Assembly (NCBI RefSeq): GCF_024124665.1
Contig: NZ_JAMXSB010000003.1
Coordinates: 310,001 to 374,000, forward strand
Direction: 5' to 3'
Length of the DNA stretch: 64,000 nt
DNA from: Pleionea sp. CnH1-48
GTDB taxonomy: Bacteria; Pseudomonadota; Gammaproteobacteria; Enterobacterales; Kangiellaceae
Shown here: positions 36,367 to 44,498 of the stretch, in pieces
How the letters are laid out: each line of letters starts with the position of its first letter
How positions within the stretch are numbered: the stretch's first letter is position 1
Position numbers and translations under genes: made by a program
Notes under the pieces: model-generated
What the model was told of the DNA's origin: nothing
The model's database searches: none
What the model saw: only the letters and a program-made list of their open reading frames with translations

Positions 36367-37791
36367 TTATTTTTTCTTACGTTTTGGTGGCAAATCAGTA
36401 CAAGTACCTTCAACAACCTCAGCAGAAAATCCAATCGACTCAGATAACGTTGGATGCGGGTGTATCGTTAAGCCGATATCTTCAGCATCACATCCCATTT
36501 CGATAGCCAGAGCTACTTCAGCAATCAACTCACCTGCGTTAACACCGACAACGGCACCACCAATAATACGGCCATTAGCTTTGTCGTATAACGTTTTGCT
36601 GAAGCCCTCAGTACGACCAACACCGATAGCACGGCCGCTTGCAGCCCATGGGAAAGTGCCTAACTCGTAATCGATGCCTTTTTCTTTTGCTTCTTTCTCT
36701 GTCAGGCCAACCCATGCAATCTCAGGATCAGTATAAGCTACAGAAGGAATACATTTTGGCTCGAAGAAATGCTTTTTACCGCTGATAACTTCAGCTGCTA
36801 CATGAGCTTCATGAACCGCTTTGTGAGCAAGCATTGGTTGACCTACTAAGTCACCAATCGCATAAATATGAGGAACATTGGTTCTCATCTGCTTGTCGAC
36901 GGCGATAAAGCCACGTTCGTCAACGTTAACACCGGCCTTGCCTGCATCAATCAAGTCACCGTTTGGACGACGACCCACAGCTGACAAAATACGATCGTAA
37001 CGCTGAGGTTCCGCTGGGGCATTCTTGCCTTCGAAAGTTACCCATAACCCATCGTCTTTCGCTTCGACTTTGGTTACGCTGGTTTCAAGCATGATAGATT
37101 CGTATTTCTTGCTAACAAACTTCTGCAATACTTTAACAACGTCTTTATCAGCTGCAGGAACCAATTGGTCAAACATTTCTACGATAGAAATACTGGAACC
37201 TAATGCACGGTAAACAGTCGCCATTTCCAGGCCGATGATACCGCCACCGATAACTAATAGCTTTTCTGGTACGTCTTTAAGCTCAAGCGCGCCAGTAGAA
37301 TCCATAATACGAGGATCTTCTGGTAAAAACGGCAATTGAACCACTCGAGAGCCAGCTGCAATGATCGCATTGTCAAAGCTAACAACCTGCTTGCCGCCGT
37401 CGCCTTCTACTTCCAGAGTATTAGAAGAAGTAAAACGGCCAAATCCTTGCACAACTTTTACTTTGCGCATTTTTGCCATGCCAGCCAAGCCTTTAGTCAG
37501 CTGACTAACAACACCATCTTTGTAGCCACGGATTTTATCGATATCCAAACCAGGCTTGCCAAAGCTTACACCGTGAGCCGACATTTCTTCGGCTTCATCA
37601 ATTACCTTTGCAGTATGAAGCAGTGCTTTCGAAGGGATACAACCCACGTTCAAACAAACACCACCCAACGTTGAGTAACGCTCAACCAATACTACGTCCA
37701 TTCCCAGATCAGCAGCACGAAACGCAGCTGAATAGCCTCCAGGTCCAGCACCTAATACCAGTACCTGCGCGTGAATATCACCTTTACTCAT
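36367..37791 (-). CDS. lpdA: dihydrolipoyl dehydrogenase (E3)
   Basis: This is the FAD flavoprotein that reoxidises dihydrolipoamide in the pyruvate and 2-oxoglutarate dehydrogenase complexes. The 474-residue product begins with a Rossmann GAGPGGYSAAFRAADLG motif. It has the redox disulfide in GGVCLNVGCIP (about 43–53), a second nucleotide-binding GGGIIGLEM and the catalytic HPHPTLSE near residue 445. GAGGG precedes ATG. It is 225 bases from aceF, wide enough for its own promoter, as in E. coli where lpd is also read separately. Confidence 0.97.
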   Translation of the reverse strand: MSKGDIHAQVLVLGAGPGGYSAAFRAADLGMDVVLVERYSTLGGVCLNVGCIPSKALLHTAKVIDEAEEMSAHGVSFGKPGLDIDKIRGYKDGVVSQLTKGLAGMAKMRKVKVVQGFGRFTSSNTLEVEGDGGKQVVSFDNAIIAAGSRVVQLPFLPEDPRIMDSTGALELKDVPEKLLVIGGGIIGLEMATVYRALGSSISIVEMFDQLVPAADKDVVKVLQKFVSKKYESIMLETSVTKVEAKDDGLWVTFEGKNAPAEPQRYDRILSAVGRRPNGDLIDAGKAGVNVDERGFIAVDKQMRTNVPHIYAIGDLVGQPMLAHKAVHEAHVAAEVISGKKHFFEPKCIPSVAYTDPEIAWVGLTEKEAKEKGIDYELGTFPWAASGRAIGVGRTEGFSKTLYDKANGRIIGGAVVGVNAGELIAEVALAIEMGCDAEDIGLTIHPHPTLSESIGFSAEVVEGTCTDLPPKRKKK

Positions 37792-37980
37792 GAGACCCTC
37801 TATTCTGTTCTAATGCAAAGCAAAAAAGTGTGCGAATTGTAGCCCATCGGAGCTAACAACCCAAACGTTATTCACCACAAAGCGACCTCCCGTACAAAAG
37901 AAACGTTCAGAATTGCTAAAATTTATACAGCTTTAAGCAAATCGATTAAAACAAATACAATTGTACAGCGCGTTGTGGCC

Positions 37981-38008
37981 GCAGCCCCGGTAACAACAGA
38001 GGAGCTGC
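37981..38008 (-). other. hairpin in the aceF–lpdA gap
   Basis: GCAGCCCC and GGAGCTGC pair over eight bases with one G·U, just past the aceF stop. There is no T-run. It may partly terminate or stabilise the aceEF message and so separate lpdA expression. Confidence 0.35.
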
Positions 38009-38016
38009 TCCAAAAT

Positions 38017-39612
38017 TTATAGTAAGACGCGTCGAATATCAGCCAGCGTCTGGCTTAAATGCACACAGAAGCGTGCGGCGTCAGCGCCATCAATCACTCG
38101 ATGGTCATACGACAATGACATAGGAAGCATCATGCGTGGTTCAAACTCTTTACCATTCCACACTGGCTTCATCTGATTGCGTGACAAACCAAGAATGGCT
38201 ACATTTGGCCAGGCTACAATGGGTGTAAAGCTAGTACCACCAATGCCTCCCAGCGAAGAGATCGTAAAGGTACTGCCTTGCATTGCATCAGCACCTAGTT
38301 TCTTTTCGCGCGCTTTGGCGCTCATCTCGCCCAACTCGTTAGCAATTTGATAAACCGATTTTTGATCCACATCGCGCACGACTGGAACAACAAGTCCATC
38401 CGGCGTATCAACCGCGACACCAATATGGAAGTACTTTTTCAAAATGATGTTTTCGCCGTCATTCGCCAACGACGAATTAAAACGTGGAAACGCTTTCAAC
38501 GTATGGACCAAAGCTTTCATGATAAAAGCCAATGGTGTTAATCGTACGCCCTGTTTTAATGCTTCCTCTTTCATCGATTTGCGGAAGGCATCCAGCTCAG
38601 TAATGTCAGCATCCTCATGCTGTGTCACATGAGGAATCGTTATCCAGTTTCTGTGCAGGTTAACGCTACTGATTTTTTGAATTCGAGACAGTGGTTTCTC
38701 TTCGATTTCTCCCCACTTGCTGAAATCAATCTCTGGCATTTCTGGCATAGCAAAGGAGCCAGTCGCTGCCGTTGCCTTAGGACGCGATAGTTCGTATTTA
38801 ACAAACTTTTGAATGTCGTCTTTAAGGATTCGATTTTTGGGGCCGCTTCCATTGACTTTGGTCATGTCTACACCCAACTCTCGAGCAAAGCGACGCACTG
38901 CCGGACTGGCATGAACGACGCCTTCGCCACGAGACCGGCGCTGACTTGGATAATCCGGCACAGGTGCCACTTTGGTTGAAGGCACTGAAGCAGGAGCAGG
39001 CGCTGATGGTGTCGGCGCAGGCGCAGGGGCTTTTGCTGGCGCAGGAGCGGCTTCGGCAGCACTCACCTGCATGCGGCCAATCACATCACCCGCATTCACC
39101 TTATCACCCACTTTAACGCTGAGCGATACTACTTTACCGGCTTTAGCAGCAGGCACTTCCATAGTGGCTTTTTCAGTTTCAAGCACTATCAAAGTGTCGT
39201 CTTTGGCAAAACTATCACCAGCGGCAAGAGAGACTTCAATAACATCAACATCAGCCGCATCACCAATGTCTGGAATGATGATGTCTTCTTCTGCACCTGC
39301 CGATTCGCTCGCATCTGTTGTAGGGCTTGCAGCAGGAGCAGGCTCAGCACTGGTCGTCGCTGTTTCGGCAGTGGTTTCTTCAACCACTAAAATCACCGAG
39401 CCTTGCGACACTTTGTCGCCAACTTTCACTTTTAATTCTTTGACGACTCCGCCTTGCGAAGCCGGCACTTCCATTGTTGCCTTATCTGTTTCTAAAGTAA
39501 TTAGAGCGGCTTCTTTTTCGATTTCATCGCCAACCGCCACTAATACTTCGATTACGTCGACATCAGCTACATCACCAATATCAGGAACTTTAATTTCAAC
39601 TAAATTCGCCAC
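38017..39612 (-). CDS. aceF: pyruvate dehydrogenase complex dihydrolipoyl acetyltransferase (E2)
   Basis: This is the E2 core, transferring acetyl groups from lipoamide to CoA. The 531-residue product has two lipoyl domains with ETDKATMEVP (about 41–50) and ETEKATMEVP (about 147–156), joined by Ala/Pro-rich linkers. An E3-binding domain (HASPAVRRFARELG, about 236–249) and the catalytic acyltransferase domain with HRVIDGADAARF near residue 500 follow. The start is GTG with GGAGA upstream. It follows aceE by 23 bases. Confidence 0.97.
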   Translation of the reverse strand: MANLVEIKVPDIGDVADVDVIEVLVAVGDEIEKEAALITLETDKATMEVPASQGGVVKELKVKVGDKVSQGSVILVVEETTAETATTSAEPAPAASPTTDASESAGAEEDIIIPDIGDAADVDVIEVSLAAGDSFAKDDTLIVLETEKATMEVPAAKAGKVVSLSVKVGDKVNAGDVIGRMQVSAAEAAPAPAKAPAPAPTPSAPAPASVPSTKVAPVPDYPSQRRSRGEGVVHASPAVRRFARELGVDMTKVNGSGPKNRILKDDIQKFVKYELSRPKATAATGSFAMPEMPEIDFSKWGEIEEKPLSRIQKISSVNLHRNWITIPHVTQHEDADITELDAFRKSMKEEALKQGVRLTPLAFIMKALVHTLKAFPRFNSSLANDGENIILKKYFHIGVAVDTPDGLVVPVVRDVDQKSVYQIANELGEMSAKAREKKLGADAMQGSTFTISSLGGIGGTSFTPIVAWPNVAILGLSRNQMKPVWNGKEFEPRMMLPMSLSYDHRVIDGADAARFCVHLSQTLADIRRVLL

Positions 39613-39635
39613 GATTTTCTCCGTAATCTTCTTGT

Positions 39636-42317
39636 TTATACCGTCAGCGGATTAGGCTTATTAACATCGATATTGTACTTCTTAAGCGCTTCAGTCACCT
39701 GACTGGCTTTTAGTACGCCCTCATTAGCTAATGACTGCAACGCAGCTACGGTTACGTAATAACGATCAACTTCAAAGAATCGGCGTAGATTTTCCCGACT
39801 ATCAGAGCGACCAAAACCGTCGGTTCCTAGTACTCGATAATGTCCAGGCACCCAGGTTCGAATTTGATCAGCGTAAGCTTTCATGTGATCCGTTGATGCA
39901 ATGACAGGTCCTTGATGACCTTCCAGGCACTGGGTAACGAAAGCTTTCTGCGGTTCTGCTTCTGGGTTCATCAGATTCTGACGTTCGGCTTCCAGACCAT
40001 CACGGCGCAGTTCATTAAAGCTGGTTACGCTCCAGATATCGGACTCAACGCCCCAGTCATCGCGCAGTAATTCAGCAGCGGCTTCGACTTCTCGCAAGAT
40101 GGTTCCAGAACCTAACAGCTGAACGCGTTTTGCTTTTGCCTTACCTTTGTTTTCGCCGCCCTGTTTGAGCAGATACATACCTTTAATAATGCCTTCTTCG
40201 GCACCATCAGGCATTTCTGGCTGAACATAGTTTTCGTTCATGGTCGTGAGGTAGTAGAAAACGTTTTCCTGGTCTTCGTACATGCGACGCATACCATCGC
40301 GAATGATCAATGCCAGCTCGTAAGCGTAAGTTGGCTCGTAACTGATACAGTTAGGAATGGTCGATGCCAGTATGTGGCTATGCCCATCCTGATGTTGTAG
40401 GCCTTCACCGTTCAAGGTAGTACGCCCAGCGGTCGCACCAATCAAGAAACCACGGGCCTGCATATCACCCGCCATCCATGCCAGATCACCAATACGCTGG
40501 AAACCAAACATAGAGTAGTAAATGTAGAAAGGCACCATGGGTAAATCATTGGTTGAATAACTGGTTGCAGCGGCAATCCAACTCGAGAAAGCCCCGGCTT
40601 CGTTAATACCTTCTTCCAGGATCTGACCTTTCTTATCTTCGCGATAGTACATCACCTGATCAGAATCTACAGGTTCATAAAGCTGACCAACCGAAGAGTA
40701 AATACCATATTGACGGAACATGCCTTCCATACCGAAGGTTCGCGCTTCGTCGGGAACAATCGGAACAATACGCTCGCCCATTTTTTTGTCTTTCAACAAA
40801 GTATTTAGAACGCGAACAAACGCCATAGTCGTAGAAATTTCTCTGTCGCCTGAGCCTTTCATTACCGCATCAAAAGCTTTCAGAGGAGGAATATCTAATG
40901 ACTCAGACTGTGCACGTCGAGCTGGCAGATATCCGCCTAATGCTTTACGACGCTCTTTTAGATATTTTATTTCTGGGCTGTCTTCACCGGGGTGATACAG
41001 TGGCACATCTTCTAACTGCTCATCAGGGATCGGAACATTAAAGCGATCACGGAATTGCTTTAATGCCTCTACGTTCATCTTTTTAACCTGGTGAGAAATG
41101 TTTTTCCCTTCACCACTGTCGCCCATGCCGTAACCTTTGACGGTTTTGGCAAGAATAACCGTTGGCTGACCATTATGGGTTGTTGCTGCATGGTAGGCGG
41201 CGTAAACCTTACTTGGATCATGCCCGCCACGGTTTAAACGCCAGATGTCTTGATCAGACATATTCGCAACCATCTCCAGCAACTTAGGATGTTTGCCAAA
41301 GAAATAATCACGGGTAAAGCGACCACCTTTGGCTTTATAGTTTTGGTACTCACCATCGACAGTTTCTTCCATGGTATTGAGCAATAAGCCTTCGGTATCA
41401 CGCGCAATCAGAGGATCCCAGTAACGTCCCCAGATGACTTTAATAACGTTCCAACCCGCACCACGGAAATCACCTTCCAGCTCCTGGATGATTTTACCGT
41501 TACCGCGAACAGGACCATCTAAACGTTGTAAATTACAATTCACAACAAAGATAAGGTTGTCGAGTTTTTCGCGACCCGCCAAAGAAATAGCACCTAATGA
41601 TTCTGGCTCATCCATCTCGCCATCACCCATAAAGGCCCAGACTTTACGACCTTTAGTATCGGCAAGACCACGATTCTCAAGATACTTTAAGAATCGAGCT
41701 TGGTAGATGGCACTAATCGGCCCAAGACCCATAGATACGGTTGGGAATTGCCAGAAATCAGGCATCAACCAAGGGTGAGGATAAGACGAAAGGCCATGCT
41801 CTGGGCCTGCGGTTTCTTGACGGAAGTTGCCTAGTTTCTCTTCTGACAAGCGTCCTTCCAAAAAGGCGCGAGCATAGATACCTGGAGAAGAGTGTCCCTG
41901 GAAGTAAACCAGGTCGCCACCAAAATCAGGATTTGCGCCACGGAAGAAGTGATTGAAACCGACATCGTATAGAGTCGCAGCAGAAGCAAAGCTTGATAAA
42001 TGCCCGCCCAGCTCTAAATCTTTTTTGGTTGCCTTAAGCACAATGGCGATCGCGTTCCAGCGGATGATAGAGCGTAACCGTTGCTCCATTTCTTGATCAC
42101 CAGGAATGTGCGCTTCTTGCGAAGGTGGAATGGTATTTAAATAGGCCGTCGTAGCGTCATAAGGCAAATGCGCTCCAGAGCGACGAGCTTTGTCGATCAA
42201 TCGTTCTAATAAATGATGCGCTCTTTCGACACCTTCTTCTTCAAGTACAGCTTCTAGTGCATCTAACCATTCTTGCGTTTCGACTGGATCTACGTCATGT
42301 TTCAGATCAACCGCCAT
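39636..42317 (-). CDS. aceE: pyruvate dehydrogenase E1 component, homodimeric type
   Basis: This is the thiamine-diphosphate enzyme that decarboxylates pyruvate. The 893-residue product has the full length of the homodimeric AceE family. It shows the thiamine motif GDGEMDEPES … NCNLQ (GDG to N about 30 residues apart, near 231–262). GHSSPGIYARAFLEGR and QHQDGHSHILAST are further conserved blocks. GAGGAAAG precedes ATG. It is the first gene of aceE–aceF–lpdA. There is no pdhR-type regulator directly upstream, where E. coli has one. Confidence 0.97.
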   Translation of the reverse strand: MAVDLKHDVDPVETQEWLDALEAVLEEEGVERAHHLLERLIDKARRSGAHLPYDATTAYLNTIPPSQEAHIPGDQEMEQRLRSIIRWNAIAIVLKATKKDLELGGHLSSFASAATLYDVGFNHFFRGANPDFGGDLVYFQGHSSPGIYARAFLEGRLSEEKLGNFRQETAGPEHGLSSYPHPWLMPDFWQFPTVSMGLGPISAIYQARFLKYLENRGLADTKGRKVWAFMGDGEMDEPESLGAISLAGREKLDNLIFVVNCNLQRLDGPVRGNGKIIQELEGDFRGAGWNVIKVIWGRYWDPLIARDTEGLLLNTMEETVDGEYQNYKAKGGRFTRDYFFGKHPKLLEMVANMSDQDIWRLNRGGHDPSKVYAAYHAATTHNGQPTVILAKTVKGYGMGDSGEGKNISHQVKKMNVEALKQFRDRFNVPIPDEQLEDVPLYHPGEDSPEIKYLKERRKALGGYLPARRAQSESLDIPPLKAFDAVMKGSGDREISTTMAFVRVLNTLLKDKKMGERIVPIVPDEARTFGMEGMFRQYGIYSSVGQLYEPVDSDQVMYYREDKKGQILEEGINEAGAFSSWIAAATSYSTNDLPMVPFYIYYSMFGFQRIGDLAWMAGDMQARGFLIGATAGRTTLNGEGLQHQDGHSHILASTIPNCISYEPTYAYELALIIRDGMRRMYEDQENVFYYLTTMNENYVQPEMPDGAEEGIIKGMYLLKQGGENKGKAKAKRVQLLGSGTILREVEAAAELLRDDWGVESDIWSVTSFNELRRDGLEAERQNLMNPEAEPQKAFVTQCLEGHQGPVIASTDHMKAYADQIRTWVPGHYRVLGTDGFGRSDSRENLRRFFEVDRYYVTVAALQSLANEGVLKASQVTEALKKYNIDVNKPNPLTV

Positions 42318-42554
42318 GGATAGCTTTCCTCTTTAATTTTATATTTTACCAACGCTGTCAGCGTTACCCGCTCAATATCCGCGCCGTATCAAAGGCGGGT
42401 ATGACCGAGTCAGCAAAACCAACACAAACTCGATAAGCATGATATAAGGCCAATAAGTCCTGAGTGTGATAATAAAAAACGAATAAACACAAAAAAATAT
42501 CTCAAAGCAAAGATGTCACCTCGAGATTACCATTGTTTACCCAGTTGTCACTTA

Positions 42555-42611
42555 TGCCCGTCGCCTTTCAAGGAGCAGCGTTATTGGCTGCACCTTGAAA
42601 TACTTTGGGTA
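42555..42611. repeat. dispersed palindromic element, short deleted copy
   Basis: This has the opposite orientation to the other copies. The sequence reads TGCCCGTCGCCTTTCAAGG and ends CACCTTGAAATACTTTGGGTA, with only about 17 bases of interior. The two terminal blocks of the longer elements are preserved while the central hairpin is missing. Confidence 0.75.
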
Positions 42612-42681
42612 ATTAGCCAAGCAAAATGCTTATCAATTAACCATCGCAAACATAGTTGTTCATTTACAAAAGAACACCAGA

Positions 42682-42763
42682 TTGCAGCCATTTCGCTCAA
42701 GAAAAACTCGATAAAGCCAATCCTGCTAGCAAAGATCCCCAAACGTGGGCGAAATGGCTGTAA
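42682..42763. other. inverted repeat with 52-base loop
   Basis: TTGCAGCCATTTCGC and its complement (read TTACAGCCATTTCGC from the other strand) form a stem of 14 of 15 pairs, separated by 52 bases. It could be an RNA leader structure, a small RNA or a remnant of a mobile element. It lies 365–445 bases upstream of aceE. Confidence 0.5.
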
Positions 42764-42818
42764 ACTGCTTTGTTTACACAAGTAAAGACTATAATCCCCA
42801 GTTACGCGAATAACACTG

Positions 42819-42834
42819 CCAAATTACAATTTGG
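42819..42834. promoter_or_regulatory. palindromic operator-like site
   Basis: CCAAATTACAATTTGG has perfect seven-base arms around a two-base centre. It does not match the E. coli PdhR site. It could serve a local transcription factor; the target gene is uncertain. Confidence 0.35.
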
Positions 42835-43013
42835 GACTATGATGGAGCAGACACCTTATCGGTCTGAACCAAACGCGGCTATCATAACAAAGGTAGGGGC
42901 AAAAGAAAGGACGTACCAGTTAAAGCACCAAAGCTACATGGCTCACATATAAGATTAAGCTATAACCTTCGAACAGATCTTTTTGTAGAGCGAGAACCTT
43001 TGTTTGCTGATGC

Positions 43014-43802
43014 TTAAGAAAACAAACTGCTGAGAGCCACAAAAGTCATTAACAGAATTAAACTGCGCTCAATTAATGCACTCACTTCTGTTAAAGAAGA
43101 GGAGTCATCCTGTGCGTTTGGTAACACCTGTTGGCCAACATCGATAATGAGTTCACAACTTTTGATACTGGCATCCAGTGCTTTCTTGGAATAAACACTA
43201 AACCCAGCAATAAAGTTTCCCGCCAACAAAAACAACAATGTTGTTAGACGGCCAGGAAGCCAATCAGCAATGTGGAACAGTTTCTGCCACCATGAGATTT
43301 GCGCCGATTCTATCATTGGCTTTTCAGTCAAAGCTACAACAGACATCAATCTATAGGCTAAAACGGCGACTGGTCCGGCCAGTAAAAACCAAAAAATTGG
43401 CGCGATGTAACCAACATGCCCATAAAGCAGTAGTGAGCTGTTGTCATTTTGTTCAATCTGCCCACCAAAGAAGTTCGCGTTATTCTCAAGAACCTCACCA
43501 TACTTTGATCGATTAAATAAAGCCGTCGGTCCTAAGCACCAACTGAGTAAAACGATTTCGATGAGTAATTCAAATAACGAACTTAACAAGCTGTGATGGT
43601 TATCTAACAGCAACCACACTAAGAAAAGCGGAGAAGCCAAAACAATGGCAACAACAAAGTAAGCGGGAACATCAAAGGTTTTTGTCAGCTTGGCAGAAAA
43701 CTCATTAGCATAACGTGAAATCCAGGAATGTTGACGATAATGAGTGAGTGGCGACCAATAATACTCCACGACCAAAACGATCACCAAAACCAGTAACGTC
43801 AT
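43014..43802 (-). CDS. ampE: AmpE-like inner-membrane protein
   Basis: This 262-residue membrane protein has four or five helices and the AmpE arrangement: LVIVLVVEYYWSPLTHYRQHSW at the start and GQIEQND and LLAGPVAVLAYRLM in the middle. AmpE is encoded beside AmpD and has been linked to beta-lactamase signalling, although its biochemical role is unknown. GGAG precedes ATG. It lies 53 bases after ampD in the same direction, supporting co-transcription. Confidence 0.88.
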   Translation of the reverse strand: MTLLVLVIVLVVEYYWSPLTHYRQHSWISRYANEFSAKLTKTFDVPAYFVVAIVLASPLFLVWLLLDNHHSLLSSLFELLIEIVLLSWCLGPTALFNRSKYGEVLENNANFFGGQIEQNDNSSLLLYGHVGYIAPIFWFLLAGPVAVLAYRLMSVVALTEKPMIESAQISWWQKLFHIADWLPGRLTTLLFLLAGNFIAGFSVYSKKALDASIKSCELIIDVGQQVLPNAQDDSSSLTEVSALIERSLILLMTFVALSSLFS

Positions 43803-43855
43803 TCTATCTGCTCCATTATCAAACTCTGTTCATAATGGGCAGCATACTACGTGAT

Positions 43856-44446
43856 TTATTCACCGTCTAAAAGACGTCGAAAGTACGACCAGTTGAAGGC
43901 AGGCCCAGGATCGGTTTTTCTTTCGGGGGCAATATCGCTATGACCCACGATTCTCTCAGGCGTTATTTGTGGATACGCCAACATCAATGTTTTTGTTAAG
44001 CTGGCTAAAGATTGATATTGCACTTCTTCGTAGGGGATATCATCTGTCCCCTCAAGCTCAATACCAATGGAAAAATCATTACAGTTTTCTTGGCCTTGCC
44101 ACTCAGAGACACCTGCATGCCAGGCTCTGTCATCACAAGAGACAAACTGCAATACTTCACCAGTACGCATGACTAAAAAATGACTGGAGACACGCAGATC
44201 TTTTATGGTTTCAAAAAAAGGATGAACACTTGTATCCAAGCGTCCTTGAAAAAATGCTTCTATATGCCCTCCTCCGAATTGTGCCGGAGGTAAACTTATA
44301 TTATGGATAACAAGCAGATCGATAACTACCTCGGCAGGTCGCTGATTGAAATGAGAAGAAAGACAATGACGAACGTTGGTAAGCCATCCATTAGATACTG
44401 TTAATGACAAAATTAACTCGCTATCAGCTTGTTGATACACAGGCAC
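43856..44446 (-). CDS. ampD: 1,6-anhydro-N-acetylmuramyl-L-alanine amidase AmpD
   Basis: AmpD is the cytoplasmic zinc amidase that cleaves 1,6-anhydroMurNAc-peptides during cell-wall recycling. The 196-residue product shows LVIHNISLPPAQFGGG with the first zinc His near residue 48, SSHFLVMRTGEVLQFV, WHAG, and VGHSDIAPERKTDPGPAFNW supplying the other His and Asp ligands. The start is a GTG without a strong ribosome site, and the conserved part begins around residue 18, so a slightly later start is possible. Confidence 0.94.
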   Translation of the reverse strand: MPVYQQADSELILSLTVSNGWLTNVRHCLSSHFNQRPAEVVIDLLVIHNISLPPAQFGGGHIEAFFQGRLDTSVHPFFETIKDLRVSSHFLVMRTGEVLQFVSCDDRAWHAGVSEWQGQENCNDFSIGIELEGTDDIPYEEVQYQSLASLTKTLMLAYPQITPERIVGHSDIAPERKTDPGPAFNWSYFRRLLDGE

Positions 44447-44498
44447 GAAGAATATAGCGATTAGCTTGGCTAATGCAACAACCGAAACGGCTTCTTAA

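Larger units (their letters stand above)
42318..43013. other. long intergenic region upstream of aceE
   Basis: This stretch of about 696 bases between ampE and aceE (both minus strand) has no convincing gene. It holds the short form of the dispersed repeat (42555–42611), a large inverted repeat (42682–42696 with 42749–42763) and a palindrome (42819–42834). The aceE promoter and controls must lie here. Frames of 60–90 codons on both strands overlap the repeats and look accidental. Confidence 0.65.

Noticed and set aside
38972-39655. 227-codon plus-strand open frame
   Set aside because: It lies antisense to the lipoyl domains and Ala/Pro linkers of aceF. Its Ala/Gly/Ser-rich product is the expected shadow of biased codons, and the minus-strand gene is certain.
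42513-42785. 90-codon open frame upstream of aceE, with an opposing 66-codon frame
   Set aside because: Both run through the dispersed repeat remnant and the large inverted repeat. Composition is not protein-like and start sites are poor.
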